This document shows, piece by piece, positions 25,581 through 33,949 of a stretch of 64,000 nucleotides of DNA. The notes below the pieces were generated by a model, which saw nothing but the letters and a program-made list of their open reading frames with translations, searched no databases and had not been told where the DNA came from. This stretch comes from Acinetobacter higginsii (GTDB taxonomy: Bacteria; Pseudomonadota; Gammaproteobacteria; Pseudomonadales; Moraxellaceae), in NCBI RefSeq assembly GCF_000369525.1, contig NZ_KB850072.1:1672760-1736759 (forward strand), in the 5' to 3' direction. Within the stretch, counting starts at the first letter, position 1. The number at the start of each line of letters is the position of its first letter. The translations under genes and the position numbers were made by a program.

Positions 25581-27005
25581 TTAAGGAGTAATTGAAAACT
25601 CAATACGACGATTTTTAAAACGCCCTTCCTCAGTTGTATTATCTGCAACAGGGTTATCTGCACCATGTCCCACTGCTGTGAGTTGTGCCACATCCACGCC
25701 TTGACTAACTAAATAATCAACCACCGCCTGTGCACGTTTTTGTGATAGCGTTTTATTGCTATTGGCATTACCTGTTGAATCGGTATAACCCGCAACGGTC
25801 AGTTTTGCATCTTTGGTATTTTTCATTAAGCCAGCGGCTTTATCCAAGATTGCTTTGTTTTCATCTGGAATCTGGTTGGATCCCGTTGAGAAATTAATAA
25901 TCTGTAGATTGAGTGCTTTAATCACGGCGTTAATATCAACCTGGTTGGCATCAATGCTTGCCAATGCATCCTGTGCTGCATTTAGACTATTACTTACCGA
26001 ATCAGCAGCACTAACAGGTGCTTCGACAACCACCTCGGTATTTGGTACTAATCCTTTAATCTTGCCAAGCAGCTCATTGAGTTTAGCTGCATCTGCACCT
26101 TTTAAGGTGATCTTATCACCTACCCATTCCAAGGAAACATTTGGAACCCCTTTAAGTAATCCCAAAACACCTGCCAGTCCTGCTTGATCAGTAAACGAGC
26201 CTGCATGTGTTGCAGCCGTACCTGCTGTATCTACCGTACAGTCCTGATTAGAAGAAAAAACTTCTTTGACTTTGGCCTGAATACTGGCAAGGAACCCTTG
26301 ATCACCAACCATGACCTGACACTGTGCAACATGACCATTAGCATCGGTGGTTAATGCCAAGCTCGCCGGCGCAATCATCGTACCGACTTGTGATGCCGGT
26401 GAATCCTCATTACTTACAGGTACTTCCATTTGTTTATGTTGACATGACTTCCACAACCATGCGACCAACAATGCCAAAATAATCAGTGCGACAATCGGTA
26501 GCCAAGCACGTGACTTACTTCCTGTCGTCGCGGTCGCACTGGCTAAGCTCGTTGTGGAGGCTGTAGCACTCGAAACGAGACCTAAAGGTGCAAGCAAACC
26601 TACCGCCCATGCAGGTAACAGCGCACGAATTGAATCAGCATGCTGTTTTAAATAATTAACAATGCTTTGGGTATCATTACCCGCTTCACTGGTTAAAGCA
26701 GCAAGGCTGACTGGAAGCGCTTGGTTTAATGTTTGCTCTGCTTCAGCTATGGGAAGCTGACCACCTGCGAGGTTGGATAATAATGCATTTTTAACTTGAT
26801 CATTATGACCAAATAAATCGAATAAGGAAGGTGAAATTGACTCTTTTAGTTTCTGAATTAATTCAGGTTTTGCAGCTAAAATCGAAAGAAAAATCGGGTA
26901 AAACTTAGATAACAGCGCACTTTTTTCGTTCGCCAATCCATCTTGACCACTCACAAGCACAGAGGTCACTTTCTGCTTTAACAGTTCTATTGGGTTTATT
27001 GACAT
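25581..27005 (-). CDS. OmpA-family protein with N-terminal cytoplasmic/TM module, 474 aa
   Basis: Start MSINPIELL at 27005 is chosen because GGAGAG lies 9 nt upstream; longer readings have no ribosome site. The N-terminal helical domain (1-150) is shared with the neighbouring truncated paralogue. A single TM helix follows (WLPIVALIILALLVAWLWKSC, about 170-190), then BON-like repeats (about 215-330) and a C-terminal OmpA peptidoglycan-binding domain. The OmpA domain shows FSTGSNQIP, VAGYTDSTGNANSNKTLSQKRA and FKNRRIEF. The TM orientation would place the OmpA domain in the periplasm, tethering inner membrane to peptidoglycan. Confidence 0.88.
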   Translation of the reverse strand: MSINPIELLKQKVTSVLVSGQDGLANEKSALLSKFYPIFLSILAAKPELIQKLKESISPSLFDLFGHNDQVKNALLSNLAGGQLPIAEAEQTLNQALPVSLAALTSEAGNDTQSIVNYLKQHADSIRALLPAWAVGLLAPLGLVSSATASTTSLASATATTGSKSRAWLPIVALIILALLVAWLWKSCQHKQMEVPVSNEDSPASQVGTMIAPASLALTTDANGHVAQCQVMVGDQGFLASIQAKVKEVFSSNQDCTVDTAGTAATHAGSFTDQAGLAGVLGLLKGVPNVSLEWVGDKITLKGADAAKLNELLGKIKGLVPNTEVVVEAPVSAADSVSNSLNAAQDALASIDANQVDINAVIKALNLQIINFSTGSNQIPDENKAILDKAAGLMKNTKDAKLTVAGYTDSTGNANSNKTLSQKRAQAVVDYLVSQGVDVAQLTAVGHGADNPVADNTTEEGRFKNRRIEFSITP

Positions 27006-27127
27006 TGTTATTCTCTCCAACACATTAAATTTATAATATTCAGATCGCTTAAGAAAAATGCGAAGTACAAGCAAACTGAAGCTTTTTCATTCTAATCATT
27101 TGTGTGTTTTTTATTCGTTTTTATATC

Positions 27128-27161
27128 ATTTAAATACAATACTTACATCACACTTTACAAA
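27128..27161 (-). promoter_or_regulatory. Duplicated promoter, copy upstream of the OmpA-family gene
   Basis: 34 bp that recur with only two mismatches at 27945-27978. On the minus strand it reads TTTGTAAAGTGTGATG..GTATTG then TATTTAAAT, which gives a plausible -35 (TTGTAA) and -10 (TATTTA) at 18-bp spacing. It lies about 123 bp before the start codon. Confidence 0.6.
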
Positions 27162-27252
27162 ACCGAGAAAAAGCCAAATCGCTTTAGATCATCATTCAGT
27201 TGAGTTATAAATTGTGCGATAAGGAATAATTTCATCTTCATAATAAGGCATT

Positions 27253-27825
27253 TTACTTGCTTAATTGATATAGAAACAGCAAGGAAAAACTCGCAAAAAT
27301 GAGTGTAAGAAACGGAAATAAACGATAAGATTTCTTTTCAGGCGCTATCTCAACCGGCTCAGTAATTTCTTCTAATGACACTGCTACGCTTGGAACTTCA
27401 TCTAATAGAGCAAGCACCTCCTCCGACCAATTTGGCAACAGTCCATTTATCGATTCTTGATGTTCACGAAGGTAATGAATAATGCTAATTGCATCATTTC
27501 CGATTTCATTTGAAAGTACTGCTAGACTCTTCGGGATCGCTCGATTTAATGTGATTTCTACCTCTGCAACCGAAACTTTACCTGCTGCCAACCTTAACAG
27601 TAATGCATTTTTTACTTTTTCATTTTCTTCCATCAGGTCAAAAACAGAAGGTGTCAGCTTCTCTTTTAACTGATCAACAAGTTCTGGTTTCTGTAAAAAA
27701 CGATGCAAAAAAATAGGATAAAATCTTGATAAAACATCATTTTTTTCATTTACTAGACATGTTTGATCATTGACAATAATAGAGGATACTTTTTGCTTAA
27801 GCAGCTCCATTGGGTGAATAGCCAT
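27253..27825 (-). CDS. Truncated paralogue of the OmpA-family protein (N-domain plus TM), 190 aa
   Basis: Starts MAIHPMELLKQKV at 27825 with GGAG 9-12 nt upstream. The first ~140 residues are clearly homologous to the N-terminal domain of the protein at 25581 (FYPIFLHRFLQKPELVDQLKEKL; NALLLRLAAGKVSVAEVE.TLN.A.P.SLA.L). A Glu/Pro linker and one C-terminal TM helix (LFPFLTLIFASFSLLFLYQL) follow. The BON and OmpA domains are absent. It arose by tandem duplication that included the promoter. It may be a partner or regulator of the full-length protein. Confidence 0.78.
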   Translation of the reverse strand: MAIHPMELLKQKVSSIIVNDQTCLVNEKNDVLSRFYPIFLHRFLQKPELVDQLKEKLTPSVFDLMEENEKVKNALLLRLAAGKVSVAEVEITLNRAIPKSLAVLSNEIGNDAISIIHYLREHQESINGLLPNWSEEVLALLDEVPSVAVSLEEITEPVEIAPEKKSYRLFPFLTLIFASFSLLFLYQLSK

Positions 27826-27944
27826 ATGATTTAGCTCCAATTATTTCAATTGTTTAATTCTCATTTTTTATAATTTTATGTAAAGCACATCTCATTTATT
27901 TTCTTACTTTAATCTAATTTTTTTATTTTTATCAGCTTTGTAAA

Positions 27945-27978
27945 ATTTAAATACAATATCTACATCACACTTTACAAA
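27945..27978 (-). promoter_or_regulatory. Duplicated promoter, copy upstream of the truncated paralogue
   Basis: Matches 27128-27161 at 32 of 34 positions and lies a near-identical distance (about 120 bp) before its start codon. The conserved distance and sequence indicate that both genes are under the same control. Confidence 0.6.
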
Positions 27979-28008
27979 GCAGAATAAGACTTGATCGCCC
28001 TATTCTGC
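27979..28008 (-). terminator. Weak hairpin after pyrX
   Basis: GCAGAATA / TATTCTGC stem with a 14-nt loop and no strong T run, between the pyrX stop and the next gene's promoter. A possible but inefficient terminator. Confidence 0.4.
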
Positions 28009-28022
28009 CGTTTGCATATCAT

Positions 28023-29255
28023 TTATGCGAAGGTCGTCATCACCTTACCTGTCAGCTGTTGACCAAGTAATGGCGTATTTTTACCTTGAGACAGGATGCT
28101 GTCTTTAGACACCGTCCACTGTAGTTCTGGATCAATCAAAACCCAACCGGCTTCTTGCAACCAACGATCCGTCATATTGGCCACTTGTGCTGGAATAGAG
28201 GTGACTTTCTCCACCCATTCCAAAGGTTCAAACACACCTTCTTGAATCAACTGCACACCTAAACCGACATAGGTATCAAAAGCAGTAATCCCTGGCTGTG
28301 TTTCAGCAAATGGAGCCATTTTCGCTGAGCTACTAAGGGGTTCATGATGGGTACAGATTGCATCAATCACGCCTTCTTTCACACCTTGGCGCAATAATGC
28401 TTTATCTTGCTCAGAACGTAACGGTGGGCGTACATGGGCAAGTGAGTTAAAACCATCGGTCAGTTGCTCAGTTAGATGTAACTGATGCATTGCAACATCG
28501 GCAGTGACAGGTAAACCTTTGGCTTTTGCTGCACGGATCAAATCAACCGAAGCACCACAAGACAACAAACCAAAGTGTGCTTTCACGCCAGTTGCTTCAA
28601 TCATGATCAAGTATTTGGCAATCGCAACAGTTTCAGCAATCGCAGGAATCATGGGTAAACCTTGACGAGAAGCAATAAAGCCTTCGTGTGCACAGCCATC
28701 TTTGGCAATTTGTGGTTCTTCTGCATAGAACACGACCGTCAAGCCCAAACCTGCTGCATATTCCAGAGTACGAATGACCACATCATCATTTTCAAAGCTT
28801 GCATTGGCATTTGAAACCGCTGTACATCCACCCTTCTTCAATCCCGCCATATTGGCAGGTTGTTTGCCATTCAGACCTTGAGTCTGCGCACCGATAATTT
28901 GTAGATAAATGCCGCCATCCAATTGTGCTTTTTCAATCAAGCCATGAATTAAAGCGCCATTATCTTGAACAATTGGTTTTGAATCAGGTGGTGTTATCAC
29001 ATGCAAAATACCATTGGCACGCGCCGCTTTACCTTCTGACTTTAAGGTTCCATGCTGTTGTTGCCCTGGTTCACGTAGACGTGCACAAAGATCAACCATG
29101 GTTGGCATTAACCATTTGCCTTGGCCATCAATCGTTTCATCGACTTGATCTATTGCATCAACCAACTTACCGTTTTCGATATATACCGTTTTGACTTGAT
29201 CAGTTTTTTGAATTGGATCGAGCACACGGACATTTTCAATTTTTACAATACTCAT
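28023..29255 (-). CDS. pyrX: Dihydroorotase-like protein without catalytic zinc ligands (PyrX)
   Basis: 410-aa amidohydrolase fold homologous to type I dihydroorotase, but the metal motif D-x-H-x-H-x-R-x-P-G reads DLCARLREPG (residues 55-64), so both His ligands are missing. In Pseudomonas and relatives such an inactive PyrC' is encoded right after pyrB and is needed to assemble the active aspartate transcarbamoylase dodecamer. The same order (pyrB then this gene, 12-bp gap) is seen here. Its role is therefore structural in pyrimidine synthesis; an active pyrC must lie elsewhere. Confidence 0.9.
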   Translation of the reverse strand: MSIVKIENVRVLDPIQKTDQVKTVYIENGKLVDAIDQVDETIDGQGKWLMPTMVDLCARLREPGQQQHGTLKSEGKAARANGILHVITPPDSKPIVQDNGALIHGLIEKAQLDGGIYLQIIGAQTQGLNGKQPANMAGLKKGGCTAVSNANASFENDDVVIRTLEYAAGLGLTVVFYAEEPQIAKDGCAHEGFIASRQGLPMIPAIAETVAIAKYLIMIEATGVKAHFGLLSCGASVDLIRAAKAKGLPVTADVAMHQLHLTEQLTDGFNSLAHVRPPLRSEQDKALLRQGVKEGVIDAICTHHEPLSSSAKMAPFAETQPGITAFDTYVGLGVQLIQEGVFEPLEWVEKVTSIPAQVANMTDRWLQEAGWVLIDPELQWTVSKDSILSQGKNTPLLGQQLTGKVMTTFA

Positions 29256-29267
29256 GTGATCTATCCT

Positions 29268-30284
29268 TTACAGCGCAACCGCTTCAATTAAACCTTGTTC
29301 TTGTAACTGCCCTTGCATCGCAAGTGCCAACACTGCCATACGAACTGCAATACCATTGGTGACTTGCTTCAAAATAACAGATTGATCACCATCAGCAACG
29401 CTTGAATCAATTTCAACTCCACGGTTCATTGGCCCCGGATGCATCACGATGCAATCAGGCTTAGCCAAAGCTAAACGCTCTTTGTTTAAGCCGTACATTT
29501 TATAGAATTCAGCTTGTGAAGATAATGCAGGTGAATCAATACGTTCATTTTGAATACGTAAGGCAATAATCACATCACAGTCTTTTACGCCTTCATCCAT
29601 TTTGTTAAACAGACGTACATGTTCGCCATATTCATCAAAGGCCACTGGCAATAAGGTATTTGGCGCAATCACACGAATGTCTTTACAACCCAATGTTTGC
29701 AATGCCGCCACATTCGAGCGCGCAACACGCGAATGTTTAATGTCCCCAATAATCGCAACCGTTAATTCTTCAAAAGGCTTTTTGGTCTCACGACGGATGG
29801 TCAACATATCCAGCATGGCTTGGGTAGGATGCGCATGACGACCATCACCTGCATTGATAATGGCAACTTTAGGGCACACATCTTTGGCAATAAAGTGTGC
29901 TGCACCAGAAGATGAATGACGTACCACGAAGATATCTGCTGCCATCGCTTCCAAATTCCAAAGCGTATCACGTAGCGTTTCACCTTTAGAGGTGCTTGAA
30001 CGTGCAATATCAATATTTAAGACATTGGCAGACAAACGCTTTGCTGCAGCCTCAAACGTAGTACGGGTACGAGTGGAGTTTTCAAAGAAAAGATTCATCA
30101 CCGTCAGTCCTTCAAGCAACGGACGATTGATCAAGTTATTATTTTCATCTAAAAAGCTTTGCGCTGTATCTAGAATCTTGGTTAAGGTTTCTTTAGAAAG
30201 ACCTTCAATTGTTAAAAAGTGCTTGAGATTTCCTTGTTGATTGAGCTGGATCTGACTCAAAGTATGCAATGCCGCCAAGTGCAT
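29268..30284 (-). CDS. pyrB: Aspartate carbamoyltransferase catalytic chain
   Basis: 338 aa. Catalyses carbamoyl phosphate + aspartate to N-carbamoylaspartate. Carbamoyl-phosphate loop [13 protein letters not shown], then [24 protein letters not shown] and the MHPGPMNRG(V)E motif are all intact. The N-terminal extension of about 20 residues is typical of class A ATCases that pair with PyrX. First gene of the pyrB-pyrX operon with a clear -10 box just upstream. Confidence 0.97.
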   Translation of the reverse strand: MHLAALHTLSQIQLNQQGNLKHFLTIEGLSKETLTKILDTAQSFLDENNNLINRPLLEGLTVMNLFFENSTRTRTTFEAAAKRLSANVLNIDIARSSTSKGETLRDTLWNLEAMAADIFVVRHSSSGAAHFIAKDVCPKVAIINAGDGRHAHPTQAMLDMLTIRRETKKPFEELTVAIIGDIKHSRVARSNVAALQTLGCKDIRVIAPNTLLPVAFDEYGEHVRLFNKMDEGVKDCDVIIALRIQNERIDSPALSSQAEFYKMYGLNKERLALAKPDCIVMHPGPMNRGVEIDSSVADGDQSVILKQVTNGIAVRMAVLALAMQGQLQEQGLIEAVAL

Positions 30285-30299
30285 AAGAGATTCCTAACA

Positions 30300-30319
30300 C
30301 GTTAAGTTAACGCATTATA
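30300..30319 (-). promoter_or_regulatory. pyrB promoter -10 with adjacent palindrome
   Basis: On the minus strand TATAAT (30319-30314) is followed at once by CGTTAACTTAACG (30312-30300), a perfect 13-bp palindrome covering the likely transcription start, and then by the ribosome site AGGAA before pyrB. A palindrome at +1 is a possible repressor or start-site-switching element; no regulator is assigned. Confidence 0.55.
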
Positions 30320-30461
30320 CAGACTTTGGATTTCATTCGCAGTTGAACTTTTCAGCACTTAAGTAAAAATCTTTTAGATCTTTTCCATGATCTTATTTTT
30401 ATTCAATATCAGAACATAGATTCTGAATATTGATCCAATACAAATACTCCAAAATAAAGAT

Positions 30462-30490
30462 AAGGATGTAAGCATCATCTCTACATCCTT
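30462..30490 (-). terminator. Hairpin after the 123-aa hypothetical gene
   Basis: AAGGATGTA / TACATCCTT stem with an 11-nt loop, about 30 nt past the stop of the gene at 30521. The T run is short on the minus strand (TTATCTTTATTTT). Confidence 0.55.
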
Positions 30491-30520
30491 TTAATATTCT
30501 ATTTTTTAATGACTTATAAT

Positions 30521-30892
30521 TTACCTTAATGCACCAATATAGTGATGATGTACCTGTGCTTGATAAATTTCTTCATCGGTAACTTCCATGGAATAAGTTT
30601 CCAAAATCTCAGCCGGTTGTTTCTCAGTCGCAGTTTTTGTCTCCACCACCAATGGATTTGGCTCAGGATATAAATCAATCAATGGGCTTAAACGATGTAC
30701 AAAACGTTCCAACTCTGGGTCCTGAGTTGTTAAGGCGATATCCAGCACATGCTTGGCATAATCTTTATTGTTAACGAGATACATTACATCGATCACACGA
30801 CCACAGACACGTCTTAAACGGACATACATTTGAGTTGCAATCGTAAAAGCTTCAGCATTGACCAATACTTCGTTATTCATGCTTTCTTTCAT
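30521..30892 (-). CDS. Hypothetical protein, 123 aa
   Basis: Not recognised. The start is supported by GAGGA 6 nt before the ATG at 30892. The N-terminal two thirds are helical with a Arg/Val-rich segment (MYVRLRRVCGRVIDVMYLV) and a ...DIALTTQDPELERFVHRL helix. The C-terminus is acidic and disordered-looking, ending YHHHYIGALR-like (QVHHHYIGALR). No signal peptide. It lies alone between pyrB and rlmKL; it appears to be a lineage-specific conserved protein. Confidence 0.7.
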   Translation of the reverse strand: MKESMNNEVLVNAEAFTIATQMYVRLRRVCGRVIDVMYLVNNKDYAKHVLDIALTTQDPELERFVHRLSPLIDLYPEPNPLVVETKTATEKQPAEILETYSMEVTDEEIYQAQVHHHYIGALR

Positions 30893-31144
30893 AAAGTCCT
30901 CACATCATTGGGAGAAATATTTACTGATAATTCATCAAGAGAAAAGCAAAAGCTGTACCAACTATTAAAATAAAAAATAAAAATGCACTTGATCACATTT
31001 TTGAATCACCCAAACACAGATAAAATTATTCAAAAAATATCGATTAATGCAGAATAAAGCTGACAATCACACAAATATGCACCGACAGAGCAAGCAAAAA
31101 TCAGTTAAAATATGCGATTGCTAAAAATGTTTTTGGAAATTTGA

Positions 31145-33349
31145 ATGAATGCTAAACAACGTCTAACAGACTATTGGGTGACCTGTGCAGACGGGCTTGA
31201 AACCTTATTACAACAAGAGCTTGAAGATTTAGGCATTCAAAATATCCAACGTTTTGCTGGGCGTTTAGTGTTTAAAGGCACACTTGAAAATGCATATCGG
31301 GTTTGTATGTGGTCACGCCTTGCCTCTCGCGTGCTTTTACCGATTCATACCCATGAACTTGAACATACCCATGATGCACGTGATGTAGCTGAAGAACTCT
31401 ATGAAGGCGCGATTAGCTTTGACTGGTCACTGATTTTTGCACCACAAAGTACCTTTGCAGTCCGCTTACATGTTGAACGTGAAATCAAGGTCAATACACA
31501 GTTCGCGACCCTACGAGTTAAAGATGGTGTAGTGGATTCCTTTATGGAAGCCGTTGGTAAGCGTCCGAGCATTGATATCAAGCAGCCTGAAATTACCCTA
31601 TACGCTCTAGCAGGTAAAACTGAACATACTTATTGCTTAGACTTATCTGGTGATTCTTTACATAAGCGCGGCTACCGACGCTATATGACCGATGCACCCA
31701 TTAAAGAAAACTTGGCAGCAGCGATTCTACAAAAAGCCCAATTATCAAAATACCAACCAGATATTATTCTTGACCCAATGTGTGGTTCAGGCACATTTAT
31801 TATCGAATCTCTACTCATTTTAACAGACCGTGCACCAGGCTTAGTGCGTCGTTTTGGCTTTAATGGTTGGCATGGTCATGACCATGAACTTTGGTTAAGA
31901 TTAAAAGCTGAAGCTGCTGAACGTCATGAAAAGGCTTTAGAACAGCCACTACCTAAATTCTATGCTTATGATGCTGATTGGGAAGCCGTAAAAGCAACGC
32001 GTCAAAACATCATTGCGGCTGGTTTCGAAAAATTACTTGATCAAATTCAGATTGAAGAACGTACCTTGGCCGATTGGGATAACTTCCATGCCGAAGGTAA
32101 AAAAGCATTTATCGTTACAAATCCTCCTTATGGCGAACGTTTAGGTGATAAAGCCTCTAGTCGTGCATTTTATCTAGGTTTATCTGGACTGTTACAAAAG
32201 AATTTCCCAAATCAGTCTGTGGCTGTCATTGCGGCACAAATTGAACAAGCAGATGTACTTGCTATTAACGATCCTCAAACCTTACGTTTAATGAATGGTA
32301 AATTACCAATTTATATCCGTTTTGGTACCGTTAAACCTGCAACAGTGACACAACCTTTCCTTGCCACTTGGCAGCCACAACAGTTTGAAAAAATTGAAGG
32401 TGCCGAAGACTTTACCAATCGCTTGCAAAAAAATATGCAAACATTGAAAAAATGGGCAGTCAAAGAAAATGTCTTCTGTTTACGTTTATATGATGCCGAT
32501 TTGCCTGACTTTAACGTCGCAGTCGACTTATATGGCGATCGTTTGCATGTTCAAGAATACGCGCCACCAAAAACCATTGATCCAGAAAAAGCAAAAAAAC
32601 GTTTCAACCTTGCTCTTGCTGCCATCCGTGCTGTGACCGGTTTAGGTCGTGATGCCATCTTTATTAAAACACGTGCAAAACAAGCAGGTGCAAACCAATA
32701 CACGAAACAGAGTACTGCCTCTAAACGTTTTATCGTTCAGGAAGGCAAAGCACGTATCTTGGTAAATTTGACTGATTATTTGGATACGGGGTTATTCTTG
32801 GACCATCGTCAGATGCGTTTAAGAATTGCCAAAGAAGCGCGAGGCAAGCATTTCTTAAATCTTTATAGCTACACTTCTACAGCAAGTCTACATGCCGCTT
32901 TAGGTGGTGCAGCAAGTACGACCAGTGTCGATTTATCCAATACTTACTTAAATTGGTCGAAAGAAAACTTTGTACTCAATGGTTTGACTGTCGATCATGC
33001 AGATGAACAGCATATGTTCTTTGCAAGTGATTGCTTTGAATGGCTAAAAGAAGGTCATGAGCAATATGACTTGATTTTCATTGACCCACCAACCTTCTCG
33101 AACTCAAAGAAGTTCTATGGAACCTTCGACGTACAACGTGACCACGTTTCACTTCTTAAACGTGCCATGAATCGCTTAACCAGTGATGGAACCCTATACT
33201 TCTCAAATAACTATCGTGGATTTGAGTTAGATGAAGAAATTGAGGCGATGTATCAGGTTGAAGAAATCACCTCTGAAACGATTGGTCCAGATTTTAAACG
33301 GAATCAAAAAATTCATCGTGCTTGGAAAATTCAACACCCTGCTATTTAA
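31145..33349 (+). CDS. rlmL: 23S rRNA methyltransferase RlmKL
   Basis: Bifunctional enzyme: the N-terminal half (THUMP plus RlmL domain) makes m2G2445 and the C-terminal half (RlmK) makes m7G2069 of 23S rRNA. Seen: ILDPMCGSGTFIIE and the catalytic NPPYGERLG in the first half; YTKQSTASKRFIVQEG, LNLYSYTSTASLHAALGGA and DPPTFSNSKK in the second. 734 aa is close to the usual length of the fused gammaproteobacterial form. Its 3' end overlaps the convergent periplasmic gene by 8 bp. Confidence 0.96.
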   Translation: MNAKQRLTDYWVTCADGLETLLQQELEDLGIQNIQRFAGRLVFKGTLENAYRVCMWSRLASRVLLPIHTHELEHTHDARDVAEELYEGAISFDWSLIFAPQSTFAVRLHVEREIKVNTQFATLRVKDGVVDSFMEAVGKRPSIDIKQPEITLYALAGKTEHTYCLDLSGDSLHKRGYRRYMTDAPIKENLAAAILQKAQLSKYQPDIILDPMCGSGTFIIESLLILTDRAPGLVRRFGFNGWHGHDHELWLRLKAEAAERHEKALEQPLPKFYAYDADWEAVKATRQNIIAAGFEKLLDQIQIEERTLADWDNFHAEGKKAFIVTNPPYGERLGDKASSRAFYLGLSGLLQKNFPNQSVAVIAAQIEQADVLAINDPQTLRLMNGKLPIYIRFGTVKPATVTQPFLATWQPQQFEKIEGAEDFTNRLQKNMQTLKKWAVKENVFCLRLYDADLPDFNVAVDLYGDRLHVQEYAPPKTIDPEKAKKRFNLALAAIRAVTGLGRDAIFIKTRAKQAGANQYTKQSTASKRFIVQEGKARILVNLTDYLDTGLFLDHRQMRLRIAKEARGKHFLNLYSYTSTASLHAALGGAASTTSVDLSNTYLNWSKENFVLNGLTVDHADEQHMFFASDCFEWLKEGHEQYDLIFIDPPTFSNSKKFYGTFDVQRDHVSLLKRAMNRLTSDGTLYFSNNYRGFELDEEIEAMYQVEEITSETIGPDFKRNQKIHRAWKIQHPAI

Positions 33350-33782
33350 TCACTAGCTCGGCTTTTACGTCATCGTTATAAGTCACATGAACATTGCCTG
33401 ACTCGAACTCATAAATCATGTAGCGATCAGGTGGCTGTTCATGTGGTTTGATGGTCGCAGCCCGCTTATCTCGATTATCAACAGCCAACACTTTCTTCTG
33501 CTCTTCATGAGGTGATAAAACGCCTCCTAAGATCGTACTGACACGAATATCACCCAAGTATTTATCACTCAAGATCCGTTGTGAACGCCAACGTTCTTCT
33601 TCAGGCTTTAAGGCATCTTGTTGCGCTTTAATGAGAATACTGGGAAGTGCATTATTCAGCATAGCAGTTTGTAAGGCGAGCGTCCCTTCACTCAATGGTT
33701 GTGCGGCATGCACCATTGAAGATAAGGCAGTCATCAACAAAATTACACAAGCATTTGTGCAATGATGTCTGTTCTTTTCCAT
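33342..33782 (-). CDS. Periplasmic hypothetical protein, 146 aa
   Basis: The signal peptide (NACVILLMTALSSMVHA, cleaved before AQPLSEG) marks it as exported. The mature protein is hydrophilic with an N-terminal helix region (ALQTAMLNNALPSILIKAQQDAL) and a C-terminal strand-rich tail (YMIYEFESGNVHVTYNDDVKAELVI). No family recognised. It overlaps the end of rlmKL by 8 bp convergently and lies downstream of clpB's terminator, so it should have its own promoter. Confidence 0.72.
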   Translation of the reverse strand: MEKNRHHCTNACVILLMTALSSMVHAAQPLSEGTLALQTAMLNNALPSILIKAQQDALKPEEERWRSQRILSDKYLGDIRVSTILGGVLSPHEEQKKVLAVDNRDKRAATIKPHEQPPDRYMIYEFESGNVHVTYNDDVKAELVIK

Positions 33783-33896
33783 TGCAATTCATCCTGAATT
33801 TTTTTCTTATTTGTTCCGAAACTATCAAGTTTTTCACAAAGTCGCAATGTTATTGGTAATATTCCTGCAAAAATCTGACCAGTTGCACTGATACAA

Positions 33897-33928
33897 AAAA
33901 AGATGGTGATTTTCATCACCATCTTTTT
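33897..33928. terminator. Bidirectional terminator after clpB
   Basis: Stem AAAAAGATGGTGAT / ATCACCATCTTTTT, 4-nt loop, T runs in both directions; 22 nt past the clpB stop. Confidence 0.92.
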
Positions 33929-33949
33929 AGCCAAACGTTCAAATTTCGC

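Noticed and set aside
33743..33934. Small ORF of 63 codons on the minus strand after clpB
   Set aside because: Its beginning is the clpB terminator hairpin, it has no ribosome site, and it overlaps the start of the exported 146-aa protein.
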